Of a DNA stretch of 48,802 nt, positions 27,313-34,584 are shown in pieces (the first letter of the stretch is position 1; every line of letters starts with the position of its first letter). A model generated the notes under the pieces. It saw only the letters and a list, made by a program, of their open reading frames with translations. It was not told the DNA's origin and made no database searches. The stretch lies in assembly GCA_902793515.1 (NCBI GenBank), contig CADBDO010000001.1, positions 1 through 48,802 on the forward strand, written 5' to 3'. Source of the DNA: an uncultured Erysipelotrichaceae bacterium (GTDB lineage Bacteria; Bacillota_I; Bacilli_A; RFN20; CAG-826). Both the position numbers and the translations under genes were made by a program.

Positions 27313-27326
27313 TAGCAGAGTGCTAG
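27300..27326. promoter_or_regulatory. CIRCE operator (HrcA binding site) of lon
   Basis: TTAGCACTT-N9-GAGTGCTAG matches the CIRCE consensus TTAGCACTC-N9-GAGTGCTAA at 16 of 18 arm positions, with the exact 9-nt spacing. HrcA represses heat-shock genes through this site. It overlaps the lon -35. Confidence 0.93.
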
Positions 27327-27342
27327 AGATGTGCTCAAAAGT

Positions 27343-27375
27343 ATAGAAAAGGGTCTAGTCGATTAGCTAGACCCC
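27343..27375 (-). terminator. Rho-independent terminator after trigger factor
   Basis: A GGGTCTAG / CTAGACCC stem with an 8-nt loop, then TTTTCTAT on the minus strand. It insulates tig from lon. Confidence 0.85.
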
Positions 27376-27394
27376 ATAAATCTTTGCTTAAGCC

Positions 27395-28804
27395 TTACTT
27401 GCTGGACTTTTTGGCGGCTGGTTTCTTGGCAGCAGCTTTTGGAGCGGCTTTTGGAGCGGCCTTCTTCTCAGCTGGAGCTTCTTCCTTCTTGGCAGCGGCT
27501 TTCTTGGCGGAAGCGCTGGAGGAATTGGCAAGGATCCAACCACGGACCTTCTTCTGGAAGAGGTTGTTCTTGAATCCGTCGAGGTCACGGTTGATGAATC
27601 CGCGGATTTCTTCCTCTTTCATCTTGTACTGCTCGGCCATGGCTTTGACTTCGGCATCGACGTCTTCGTCTTTGATCCAGAGGTTTTCGGCTTCGGCGAT
27701 GGCGTTCATGACGATGTAGCCTTTGAGGTTAGCTTCGGCCTGCTTCATGAAGGTAGCACGGAGGTCTTCGACTTTGCCACCGGTGATCTCGAGGTACTGC
27801 TCGAAGGTGAGACCGTTTTGCTCGATCTGCTTCTTGAGGTTGTTCTCAGATTGGGCAGCTTCGTTAGCGATGATGTCCTGGTCAAGGGTGAAGGTGGCGC
27901 CTTCGACGATCTGGCCAAGGATGGCGTTATAGTATTTCTCTTCGCTGTCACGGACTTTGCGCTCAAGAAGGTTCTTCTTCTCGAACTTTTTGAGTTCAGC
28001 GATGGTGTTGACCTCTTTGATGCCGAGCTCTTTGACGCTCGCATCATCAGCGGCTGGGATCTTCTTCTCTTTGACTTCGTGAAGGACGACGGTGAACTGG
28101 GCTTCTTTGCCAGCGAGTTCCTTGACGTAGTTGGTTGGGAAGGTGACTTTGAAGGACTTGGATTCGTCTTTCTTCATGCCAACGACGGCCTCTTCGAAGC
28201 CAGGGATGAAGGAATGGGAGCCAAGGACGAGGGTGTAGTTGTCGGCTTTGCCGCCTTCGAATGGCTTGAGGTTGCCATTCTCATCTGGGAGGAAGCCATT
28301 GAAGTCGATGGTGACGGTGTCGCCCATCTTGGCTTCACGATCGACAAGGACGAGTTCGGCATTGCTTTCGAAACGTCTGGCCACTGCCGCTTCGACTTCG
28401 GCGTCGGTGACGGTGTCGGCTGGGCGCTCGGCCTTAAGTCCTTTGTAAGCACCGAGTTTGGCGCTTGGGACGGTGATGATGGTATAGGCTAACTGGAGCT
28501 CAGTGTCGCTAAGCTTGGTGATGGCGACTTCTGGGCGGAAGAATGGACGGACCTTGGTTTCTTTGATGACCTCGGCGAAGGTTGGATTCAAGATGGAATC
28601 AATGGCCTCGTTGTAGACGGCTTCTTGGTTGACCCTCTCTTTGAGAAGGTTCTTTGGAGCCTTGCCTGGACGGAAGCCAGGAACGCTCACTTTGGCGCTG
28701 ACCTTGTTGAAGGCCTTCTCTTGCGCCTCGACCCAAACTTCCTTTTCGAGGTCGACGGTGACCTTAACGCGGGAAGGGGTGATTTGTTCAATGGTGTGTT
28801 TCAT
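27395..28804 (-). CDS. tig: Trigger factor, ribosome-associated chaperone/PPIase, with Lys/Ala-rich tail
   Basis: A 469-residue chaperone that meets nascent chains at the exit tunnel. The ribosome-binding signature is VSVPGFRPGKAPKNLL (near 41-56). The FKBP-like PPIase domain spans roughly 150-245 (GDTVTIDFNGFLPDENG...), and the helical C-terminal domain follows. The last 44 or so residues are low complexity, rich in Lys, Ala and Pro (KKAAPKAAPKAAAKKPAAKK), not part of the usual fold. They are in frame with no sign of a frameshift. I start at ATG 28804 with AGAGG 8 nt upstream; a TTG two codons earlier is less likely. Confidence 0.97.
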   Translation of the reverse strand: MKHTIEQITPSRVKVTVDLEKEVWVEAQEKAFNKVSAKVSVPGFRPGKAPKNLLKERVNQEAVYNEAIDSILNPTFAEVIKETKVRPFFRPEVAITKLSDTELQLAYTIITVPSAKLGAYKGLKAERPADTVTDAEVEAAVARRFESNAELVLVDREAKMGDTVTIDFNGFLPDENGNLKPFEGGKADNYTLVLGSHSFIPGFEEAVVGMKKDESKSFKVTFPTNYVKELAGKEAQFTVVLHEVKEKKIPAADDASVKELGIKEVNTIAELKKFEKKNLLERKVRDSEEKYYNAILGQIVEGATFTLDQDIIANEAAQSENNLKKQIEQNGLTFEQYLEITGGKVEDLRATFMKQAEANLKGYIVMNAIAEAENLWIKDEDVDAEVKAMAEQYKMKEEEIRGFINRDLDGFKNNLFQKKVRGWILANSSSASAKKAAAKKEEAPAEKKAAPKAAPKAAAKKPAAKKSSK

Positions 28805-28837
28805 ATTCAAAACCTCTTTAGTTTTTGCAACTGAATA

Positions 28838-28866
28838 ACTATAGCCTATCTTAAGATAGTTTCCAA
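28838..28866 (-). promoter_or_regulatory. Promoter of tig, with palindrome in the spacer
   Basis: TTGGAA and TATAGT lie 17 nt apart on the minus strand. The spacer contains a perfect 14-bp palindrome CTATCTTAAGATAG (28846-28859), a possible repressor site. Confidence 0.65.
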
Positions 28867-28882
28867 ATACTTTGATTAATTA

Positions 28883-29812
28883 TCAGTAATGGAGAGTGCT
28901 TTCTGCCTTACGGACTTCTTTTACCTTTTCGATGAGGGCCTTCACTTCTTCGGGATTAACGTTCTTCTCCTCACACTCTTTGACCAAGTCAAATTCGCTG
29001 GAAAGATATTCGTGGGCGAGGGAGGAGAAAGCAAGAAGGTAGGCAGGTCCTTCTTTCTCGAGAGGAAGCGTCTCCGGGAAGAGCTCGAAGATGTAATCGT
29101 TGAGGAGTTTCTTCGCGACATTGGAGACGGATGGGTCATTGATGGACTCATCTAGCTTCTCTCTGAAATCCTCGAATTCCTTGCCGGTGAATGGCGGATC
29201 GATCCTCGCTGGGACGATGTTGAAGGTCTTCCCGTTTTTGAAAAGGGCGATCTCTTTGTCGTACTTCGCGGCGATGAGGTACATAAGGGCGTACGTCCTC
29301 ACGAGTGACGACTTCTGCCCCGTTACCAGATTGACGAGGGAACGGACATAATCCTTCGCTCTCCAAGGGCCGATGATGTTGAGGGTTGAGATGATCTCGT
29401 AATCGTCGGATTTCTCCGAGAGCTTCTCGATTATCTCCTCTTCGCTATACTTGTCGGAAAGGGAAGAATTCCTCTCTTCGGTCCTGATGAGTTTTGGGAG
29501 GGCGTGAAGGTATTCCTCGACCTCTTGGGAGACGTATGGGAGATTCTCGAAATGCTCCAAATCGTCATAGGCTTCCTCGAATTCCTTGAGGATGAAACGG
29601 AGCTCGAAAATGCTCTTCATCGTCTTGAGGGGGTTGACCTTATAAAGCTCATCGCGATGGGCGTTAAGGATATTGAAGGCTTGCTTGGCATCGCCTTTGG
29701 CGAGATAGGCCGAGGCACGGTAAGAAAGACCGGCTGGCGAAAGATCGCCTTCGGTGAGGGAAAGCAAGAGGTCATACTCCTTCTTCTCAAGCAGGGTTTT
29801 GTAGTTGTCCAT
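28883..29812 (-). CDS. Unrecognised helical (TPR-like) cytosolic protein
   Basis: A 309-residue protein with no signal peptide or membrane span. The first 100 or so residues alternate amphipathic helices in TPR fashion (LSYRASAYLAKGDAKQAFNILNAH; FEEAYDDLEHFENLPYV), and the whole protein is charged and helical. It may belong to the TPR-fold proteins of unknown function found in Mollicutes and relatives, but I cannot assign a family with confidence. I chose the fourth codon ATG (29812): TAAAAT lies 7 nt upstream, and the earlier ATG at 29821 overlaps that -10 box. It is divergent from the lipoprotein gene and lies downstream of nothing on its strand for 70 bp. Confidence 0.75.
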   Translation of the reverse strand: MDNYKTLLEKKEYDLLLSLTEGDLSPAGLSYRASAYLAKGDAKQAFNILNAHRDELYKVNPLKTMKSIFELRFILKEFEEAYDDLEHFENLPYVSQEVEEYLHALPKLIRTEERNSSLSDKYSEEEIIEKLSEKSDDYEIISTLNIIGPWRAKDYVRSLVNLVTGQKSSLVRTYALMYLIAAKYDKEIALFKNGKTFNIVPARIDPPFTGKEFEDFREKLDESINDPSVSNVAKKLLNDYIFELFPETLPLEKEGPAYLLAFSSLAHEYLSSEFDLVKECEEKNVNPEEVKALIEKVKEVRKAESTLHY

Positions 29813-29819
29813 GGAAAAC

Positions 29820-29825
29820 ATTTTA
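29820..29825 (-). promoter_or_regulatory. -10 element TAAAAT of the TPR-like gene
   Basis: TAAAAT lies 7 nt before the ATG at 29812, with no Shine-Dalgarno site. No clear -35. Confidence 0.45.
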
Positions 29826-29854
29826 GCGAAATCGGGCGAGCAACTCCATAAGGA

Positions 29855-29882
29855 TTGCCTTTTCTCTGGAAAACATTACAAT
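29855..29882 (+). promoter_or_regulatory. Promoter of the lipoprotein gene
   Basis: TTGCCT and TACAAT are 16 nt apart; TACAAT ends 9 nt before the ATG at 29892, and no Shine-Dalgarno site intervenes. Confidence 0.65.
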
Positions 29883-29891
29883 TGAGCGAGT

Positions 29892-30713
29892 ATGAGAAAA
29901 CGTTACTGGCTACCTCTACTCTTTTTTGTTCCCCTTGCCTCGTGCAACAGCGGGAACGTTTCGTCTGTCAAAGGGACGATCGACCACGTCCTTGCTGTGC
30001 AAAAACTCAGCAACTACAACCAGTTCGTCAATCTCGAGAATCATAAGACGCCGGAAACCCTCAAACTCAAATCCGAAGTCGATGAGTTATCATTCCATGA
30101 CCAAAACCTCACGGACGCGGAAATCGAGCTTCAAATAGATACGCGTTACGCCTTGGGCCTAGAAAAAGAGACTTTTCCTTACGCCCACTTCTTCATAAAG
30201 GCTGTCGATGAAAAGGCCCATATCTTCGCATATGAAAGCTGGGTCTTCGTTGAGGCGAGAAACACCGGCAACGTCGTCAATGTCTACGAAAGAGGCACGG
30301 AATTCCAGAGCAACGTCAGAAGTGAATACGTCTTCGAAAGCAAACGCGACTGGACCGACAAAGCCTCGGATTGCCTCTCCATCATGAACGAGGAAATCCA
30401 TAACAGCGCCCTGCGAATCCATGACACCATCAAAGCGCAAGGAGAGGCGGGCGCGATCACGAAAGAGGATTACGACGAGCCTTCCGCTGGCGGACTCATC
30501 GGCAATGTCGTCTACTCAACGAGCAGCGATTCGAGCGAGGAGCTCTACTTCAAATTCGAAAACTACATCCTGCAGAGCTATAAGCACAAAACAGGAGAGA
30601 AAACCAACACGAGCGAGGCCAAATGGGATGTCGAAAGCATTGTGAAAGACACGCCAAAGGCCGAGGATTTCACCCTCCAAAAGGAAAGTGGATTAACAAA
30701 AGCTATTCGCTAA
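29892..30713 (+). CDS. Putative lipoprotein of unknown function
   Basis: A 273-residue protein with a type II signal peptide: MRKR, a hydrophobic core WLPLLFFVPL and the lipobox LASC, so Cys18 would be lipidated after cleavage by LspA (gene at 39.3 kb). The mature part is hydrophilic, rich in Ser, Glu and Lys, with mixed beta/helix character (AHIFAYESWVFVEARNTGNVVNVYE). No domain is recognised. It is one of only three plus-strand genes here. Its 3' end overlaps the convergent HAD gene by 11 bp, and its terminator lies inside that gene. Confidence 0.85.
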   Translation: MRKRYWLPLLFFVPLASCNSGNVSSVKGTIDHVLAVQKLSNYNQFVNLENHKTPETLKLKSEVDELSFHDQNLTDAEIELQIDTRYALGLEKETFPYAHFFIKAVDEKAHIFAYESWVFVEARNTGNVVNVYERGTEFQSNVRSEYVFESKRDWTDKASDCLSIMNEEIHNSALRIHDTIKAQGEAGAITKEDYDEPSAGGLIGNVVYSTSSDSSEELYFKFENYILQSYKHKTGEKTNTSEAKWDVESIVKDTPKAEDFTLQKESGLTKAIR

Positions 30714-31338
30714 GAGCGTCTTCAGCGACTTCGATGAGGTCGCTGAATTTTTTTAATACGTAATCAGGATTCGTGGAACGTCCAAAGCCATAGGAGGCAT
30801 AGGCGAACTTGTATCCGGCCTTGTGGGTCTCTTCCTCGTCATAGAGGGTGTCCCCCACATACATGGCTTTCTCGTATCCGCCTCTTTTGAGGATGATGCC
30901 AAGGTTAACGCTTTTTGGCTGGAAGTTCTCACCCCAGCAGATGGTGTCTTTGAAAAGATATCCTAAGCCGGTTCCCGCTAAGAAAGCGTCGATGTAGCCA
31001 AGCTGGCAGTTGCTGAGGATGAGAAGGTCGTATTTCTCTTTGAGCTTCTCAAGGGTTTCCTTCACGCCTTCGTAGAGGTTTCCAGGATGGGTGTAAAGGT
31101 ATTCGTTCTCGTAATCGAGCGACTCCTTTAAAAGGACTTTGGCATCCTCAAGAGGAACATGAGGGAAGAGCCTTCCAGGGAATTCGCTCATCGGGAGACC
31201 AAGGCACGGGACGATCTGTTCTTTGGTGACGTGATACTGATATTTACTTTTCATACCGACGGCATCCCAGGCTTCCGCGAATCGCTGAGCCGCATCCCAG
31301 AGGGTTCCGTCGATGTCAAATACAAGGGCTTTTTTCAT
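30703..31338 (-). CDS. HAD-superfamily phosphatase, phosphoglycolate-phosphatase type
   Basis: A 211-residue HAD hydrolase. Motif I is VFDIDGTLWD (residues 6-15), motif II is LILSNCQ (near 106), the motif III Lys is in NFQPKSVNLG, and motif IV is AMYVGDTLYDEEETHKAG (near 160). The helical cap of about 70 residues between motifs I and II is of the C1 type. Substrate is not predictable. The ATG has AATAAT 7 nt upstream. Its 3' end overlaps the lipoprotein gene tail to tail. Confidence 0.88.
   Translation of the reverse strand: MKKALVFDIDGTLWDAAQRFAEAWDAVGMKSKYQYHVTKEQIVPCLGLPMSEFPGRLFPHVPLEDAKVLLKESLDYENEYLYTHPGNLYEGVKETLEKLKEKYDLLILSNCQLGYIDAFLAGTGLGYLFKDTICWGENFQPKSVNLGIILKRGGYEKAMYVGDTLYDEEETHKAGYKFAYASYGFGRSTNPDYVLKKFSDLIEVAEDALSE
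30721..30754 (+). terminator. Terminator of the lipoprotein gene, inside the HAD coding region
   Basis: TTCAGCGACTTC and GAGGTCGCTGAA form a 12-bp stem (one G-U) with a GAT loop, followed by TTTTTTT on the plus strand. The same bases encode the last residues of the HAD protein on the other strand. Confidence 0.88.
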
Positions 31339-31345
31339 GCGGACA

Positions 31346-31351
31346 ATTATT
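31346..31351 (-). promoter_or_regulatory. -10-like AATAAT of the HAD gene
   Basis: AATAAT lies 7 nt before the ATG at 31338. One mismatch from consensus, no clear -35. Confidence 0.35.
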
Positions 31352-31393
31352 CCTTTTTATTAAAAGAAAAACAACAAATATGATTTTTTAGTG

Positions 31394-31399
31394 TATAAT
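31394..31399 (+). promoter_or_regulatory. -10 element TATAAT of the TetR gene
   Basis: A perfect TATAAT lies 76 nt before the ATG, giving a true leader of about 70 nt with AAGGAGG. The -35 (CAACAA) is weak. Confidence 0.5.
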
Positions 31400-31438
31400 T
31401 GTCTCAACTCAAAGCATATTTTGCGCTTTCGTTAATAT

Positions 31439-31455
31439 TTGGGATTAAAATCCAA
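31439..31455. promoter_or_regulatory. Imperfect inverted repeat in the TetR leader
   Basis: TTGG-GATTAAAATC-CAA with core GGATT-AA-AATCC. It lies 20 bp before the ATG and could be an autoregulatory operator or a weak hairpin. Confidence 0.3.
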
Positions 31456-31475
31456 TCGGATAAGGAGGCTTTTTT

Positions 31476-32123
31476 ATGAGAACAGAGAAGATGAGACTCG
31501 ACAACATTGAAAAGGTTTTTAGGGCGACAGTCAGGCTTTTTGAGAAGCACAACGTCATGAATACGACCCTTCAGATGATTGCCAACGAGGCCGGCGTTTC
31601 GACCCGTTCGATCGTCAATTATTTCAAAACCAGAGAAAACCTCTTGCTCGCCGTCCACCAAAGATATGTCGACAGCGCCCTCACGGAACTCGACAAATAC
31701 TGCGCCAGCGAGAAATACAAATCCCTCAACGGCCGCGAACAGGTCCTTGATATCACAAGACACGTTCTCGACTTCGTTCCAAATTACTACGTTCACATTT
31801 ATGCGATGAGAGAAATCAGCGTCGCCGTCTCCGCCGCCGGCATCACCGATGACAAGAGATTCATCAACGAGGCCATCGACTTCGTCTTCAAGCCAACGAA
31901 GATCGCCATGCAGAAAGGCCTTGAAGATGGCTCCATCACCTTGGCCAACGGCTATAACGAAGACAACCTCAAGATGTTCATCGTCGTCCTCCGCGGCGTC
32001 TTCGAGGAATACGCTGAGATCCTCAAATCCAAAAACGAGGCCACGATCAAGACGGTCTCCAACGCGATCGAAACCCTCTACCAATATCTCGACGCAATCT
32101 TAAGAGGACAAATCCATAAATGA
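31476..32123 (+). CDS. TetR/AcrR family transcriptional regulator
   Basis: A 215-residue regulator. The N-terminal helix-turn-helix is classical: KVFRATVRLFEKHNVMNTTLQMIANEAGVSTRSIVNYF, residues 11-48, with the closing YFKTRENLLLAV. The C-terminal ligand domain is helical and not assignable. A strong AAGGAGG lies 7 nt before the ATG. No efflux pump is beside it; its neighbours are the HAD gene and a flavodoxin, so the target is unclear. Confidence 0.93.
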   Translation: MRTEKMRLDNIEKVFRATVRLFEKHNVMNTTLQMIANEAGVSTRSIVNYFKTRENLLLAVHQRYVDSALTELDKYCASEKYKSLNGREQVLDITRHVLDFVPNYYVHIYAMREISVAVSAAGITDDKRFINEAIDFVFKPTKIAMQKGLEDGSITLANGYNEDNLKMFIVVLRGVFEEYAEILKSKNEATIKTVSNAIETLYQYLDAILRGQIHK

Positions 32124-32124
32124 T

Positions 32125-32157
32125 AAAAAAACACCCGTCAAATCGGGTGTTTTTCTT
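32125..32157. terminator. Bidirectional terminator between TetR and flavodoxin genes
   Basis: AAAACACCCG-TCAAAT-CGGGTGTTTT: A-tract before, T-tract after, so it can end both convergent transcripts. Confidence 0.9.
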
Positions 32158-32160
32158 TTA

Positions 32161-32610
32161 TTAGAACGATAGCTTATTCGCAGCCTCTTCCTGGTATTTG
32201 AGAGGCTCTTTTAAGTTGATGATCCTCGCCTCAGGGTAGAGCTTAGAGATTTTCTTGGCCGCTCCTTTTGAGGTGCCTGAACCACTATATAGGACAAAGG
32301 TGACTTTCTTTCCTTCGAGCTTAAGTTCTTTGAGAAGGCTATTCGTTGGGGTGGCAAAACGCGCATTCCAGATTGGGGAACCGATATAAATCTCATCATA
32401 GAGTTCTGGGTTGACCGAAAGCTCTTTGATTTTTGGGCGTGTGCCGACTGTGGCTTTGAAGCCTCCTACAATCATCGAAAAGAAAAATGATTTAGGAATC
32501 GGGTTCTTGACGGTCTCGACCTTTTCGATCTCAAATCCTTTTTCTTTGAGCATGCTAGCGACCAAATCGCCGTTCCCACTGCGGGAATAATAAATGAAGA
32601 GCCTTTTCAT
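32161..32610 (-). CDS. Flavodoxin family protein
   Basis: A 149-residue FMN-binding fold. The phosphate loop is IYYSRSGNGDLVASML (residues 6-21), followed by the ring-binding loop IGSPIWNARFATPTNSLL (near 77-94) and VTFVLYSGSGTS. It resembles stand-alone flavodoxins or small quinone reductases. The ATG has TATCAT 6 nt upstream and no Shine-Dalgarno site. Confidence 0.88.
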   Translation of the reverse strand: MKRLFIYYSRSGNGDLVASMLKEKGFEIEKVETVKNPIPKSFFFSMIVGGFKATVGTRPKIKELSVNPELYDEIYIGSPIWNARFATPTNSLLKELKLEGKKVTFVLYSGSGTSKGAAKKISKLYPEARIINLKEPLKYQEEAANKLSF

Positions 32611-32616
32611 ATTCTT

Positions 32617-32622
32617 ATGATA
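32617..32622 (-). promoter_or_regulatory. -10 element TATCAT of the flavodoxin gene
   Basis: TATCAT lies 6 nt before the ATG. TTGCGC at a 15-nt spacer or TCTTGC at 17 nt are weak -35 candidates. Confidence 0.45.
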
Positions 32623-32647
32623 TCAATAAACGCTAAGGCGCAAGAAA

Positions 32648-32678
32648 CAAAAAAACTGTTGATGCGATTATCAACAGT
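32648..32678 (-). terminator. Terminator of the tRNA-Arg transcript
   Basis: ACTGTTGA / TCAACAGT with an 8-nt loop and TTTTTTT on the minus strand, 13 nt after the tRNA 3' end. Confidence 0.92.
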
Positions 32679-32690
32679 CAGGGTTTGGTT

Positions 32691-32767
32691 TGGCGCGCTC
32701 GAGGCGACTCGAACGCCTGACCCACAGCTTAGAAGGCTGTTGCTCTATCCAACTGAGCTACGAGCGC
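32691..32767 (-). tRNA. tRNA-Arg (anticodon UCU), CCA encoded
   Basis: The cloverleaf folds fully: acceptor GCGCTCG/CGAGCGC, D arm GCTC...GAGC, anticodon arm ACAGC-CTTCTAA-GCTGT, T arm with GTTCGAGTC, discriminator G and genomic CCA. Anticodon TCT (32733-32731) reads AGA/AGG. It has its own promoter and terminator. Confidence 0.98.
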
Positions 32768-32780
32768 GTGCCGAGACATT

Positions 32781-32808
32781 ATAATACACCAAAGGTGATT
32801 TTGGGCAA
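32781..32808 (-). promoter_or_regulatory. Promoter of tRNA-Arg
   Basis: TTGCCC, 16 nt, TATTAT (or an overlapping TATAAT at 19 nt) lies 13 nt before the tRNA 5' end, right after the uvrC stop. Confidence 0.6.
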
Positions 32809-32813
32809 CCTTT

Positions 32814-34580
32814 TTATAGAGTTTTGAGTTTTTCGAGGAGGCTTATGGCCACTTCACGCGGCAAAAGCTGCTCAAGCTCCGATAATGAGGCGTTTTTGAG
32901 GGAATCGATTGTTGGGTAATTCTTCCTAAGGATCTCTTTCCTTTTCTCCCCTAACCCTTTGACGTCGTCGAAGACGCTTTGCTTCATCTTCTTGCTTCTT
33001 TCCGCTTTGTGGAAGGAGATGGCGAACCTATGAACCTCATCCTGCATCCTCATAAGAAGGAAGAAGAGAGGAGAAGTCACATTCAAAGGATAGGTGTTCC
33101 CGTTTTTGTCGATGATGCCTTCGGTTTGGTGCTTGTCGTTTTTGTATAGGCCATAGACTGGGATATCCACTTCAATCGAAGAGAGGGCCTCAAGCGTGGC
33201 GTGGACCTGGGTCAAACCGCCATCGGTGAGGATGAGGTCAGGATAGGAAAGGTTCTCTTCCTTGAGCCTCTTATATCTTCTTGTGACCACTTCCACCATC
33301 GAATGGTAATCGTCCCCGGCGTTCTCTACGTCGAGGTGGTATTTGCGGTACATCCCTTTGGCTGGCTCGCCATTGATATAGCAAACCATCGCGCCGACTG
33401 GCGAAGAGCCTTGAAGATGGGAGTTATCGAAAAGCTCGATGCGGTAAGGCGTCTTGATATTAAGGATCTTACCAAGTTCCTCTAGAAGCGCTTCGTTGTC
33501 GTCTTCTAGCCTTGCCGACATGAAGTGAGCGTCAAGCCCTTGTCTTGCATTAAGCGAGGCCATATCAAGAAGCTCAAAAAGCCTTCCCTCCTTTGGAGAG
33601 ACGATCTTCGTGTCAGGGTAAATAGGAAGGAAATCCTCGGAAAATCCGTTGATATTACAGACGATTTCGCTTGGAAGGTCGTTGTTTTGATAGTATTCCT
33701 CGATAAGCTCAGTGGCTTGCTCGTGAGGCTCGCCAAAGCACTGGACGACGATGTTCTTTTTGCCTAGTAACCTTCCTCCCCTGATCGTCAGGATAGAGAG
33801 TCCAAGATAAGAATCCCTCGTCGCATAGGCGAAGACATCGCGGTTGGTTTTGTCGGTTGAGGCCTCAACGGATTGTTTGGCGACGGTCCTTTCTAAGGAA
33901 TCGATGCTGTTTTTGTAATAGGCGGCGTCCTCATACCTCATCTCTTCTGAGGCAAGGAGCATCTTCTCTTTGAGTTCTTTCTTGATTGGCTCGATATTCC
34001 CTTCAAGAAGGGACTTGATGCTTTCGTAGAGATTCTTGTAAGTCTCTTCCGGCACCTCTTTCTCACACGGCCCAAGGCACTGGCCAAGGTGGTAATAGAG
34101 GCAGATCTTCTTACCTAAGGTCTTACATTTCCTTGTCGGATAGAGGGAATTGATGAGGTCGATTGTCTTGTAGGCGTCGCTCGAATTTGGGAAAGGGCCG
34201 AAGTAATAGTACTTCTTGTCATCCGCTCGACGGGCGATTTTGAGGAAGGCGTCTTTCCTCCTTAAGGCGATGTATGGGTAATGCGAATCGTCCATCAGCA
34301 TGATGTTGTAGCGAGGATAATGGGTCTGGATGAGGTTCATCTCAAGGATGAAGGCCTCTTTCTCGCTATGGACGATGATGAAATCGAAATGATCGACATG
34401 GGTGACCATGGCGAAAACCTTTCCGCTTTGTGGGCGGAGGAAATACTGGGAAACCCTGTTCTTGAGGTTCTTCGCCTTGCCGACGTAGATGATCTTGTCC
34501 TCGGCGTCTTTCATCTGATAAACGCCAGGTTTGTTCGGAAGGAGAGCGATTTGGCTTTTGAGCTTTTTGCTGAGTTCCAT
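32814..34580 (-). CDS. uvrC: Excinuclease ABC subunit C
   Basis: A 588-residue nuclease making both cuts in nucleotide excision repair. The GIY-YIG domain is GVYQMKDAEDKIIYVGKAKNL (19-39). A Cys-rich segment LYYHLGQCLGPC, a UVR domain (LKEKMLLASEEMRYEDAAYYKN), the RNase H-like domain (ELFDNSHLQGSSPVGAMVCYING) and two C-terminal HhH motifs follow. It starts 4 nt after mutS2, so the two are one operon. Confidence 0.97.
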   Translation of the reverse strand: MELSKKLKSQIALLPNKPGVYQMKDAEDKIIYVGKAKNLKNRVSQYFLRPQSGKVFAMVTHVDHFDFIIVHSEKEAFILEMNLIQTHYPRYNIMLMDDSHYPYIALRRKDAFLKIARRADDKKYYYFGPFPNSSDAYKTIDLINSLYPTRKCKTLGKKICLYYHLGQCLGPCEKEVPEETYKNLYESIKSLLEGNIEPIKKELKEKMLLASEEMRYEDAAYYKNSIDSLERTVAKQSVEASTDKTNRDVFAYATRDSYLGLSILTIRGGRLLGKKNIVVQCFGEPHEQATELIEEYYQNNDLPSEIVCNINGFSEDFLPIYPDTKIVSPKEGRLFELLDMASLNARQGLDAHFMSARLEDDNEALLEELGKILNIKTPYRIELFDNSHLQGSSPVGAMVCYINGEPAKGMYRKYHLDVENAGDDYHSMVEVVTRRYKRLKEENLSYPDLILTDGGLTQVHATLEALSSIEVDIPVYGLYKNDKHQTEGIIDKNGNTYPLNVTSPLFFLLMRMQDEVHRFAISFHKAERSKKMKQSVFDDVKGLGEKRKEILRKNYPTIDSLKNASLSELEQLLPREVAISLLEKLKTL

Positions 34581-34584
34581 CCGC

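Noticed and set aside
27818..28492. 224-codon plus-strand reading frame opposite tig
   Set aside because: It is the antisense of a complete trigger factor gene, with no ribosome site and no recognisable domain.
31404..32084. 226-codon minus-strand frame opposite the TetR gene
   Set aside because: The TetR frame has a clear HTH and strong AGGAGG; the antisense frame has neither.
32814..32840. AAAGGT...ACCTTT stem after uvrC as a terminator
   Set aside because: Long loop and no T-run; it overlaps the tRNA-Arg promoter instead.
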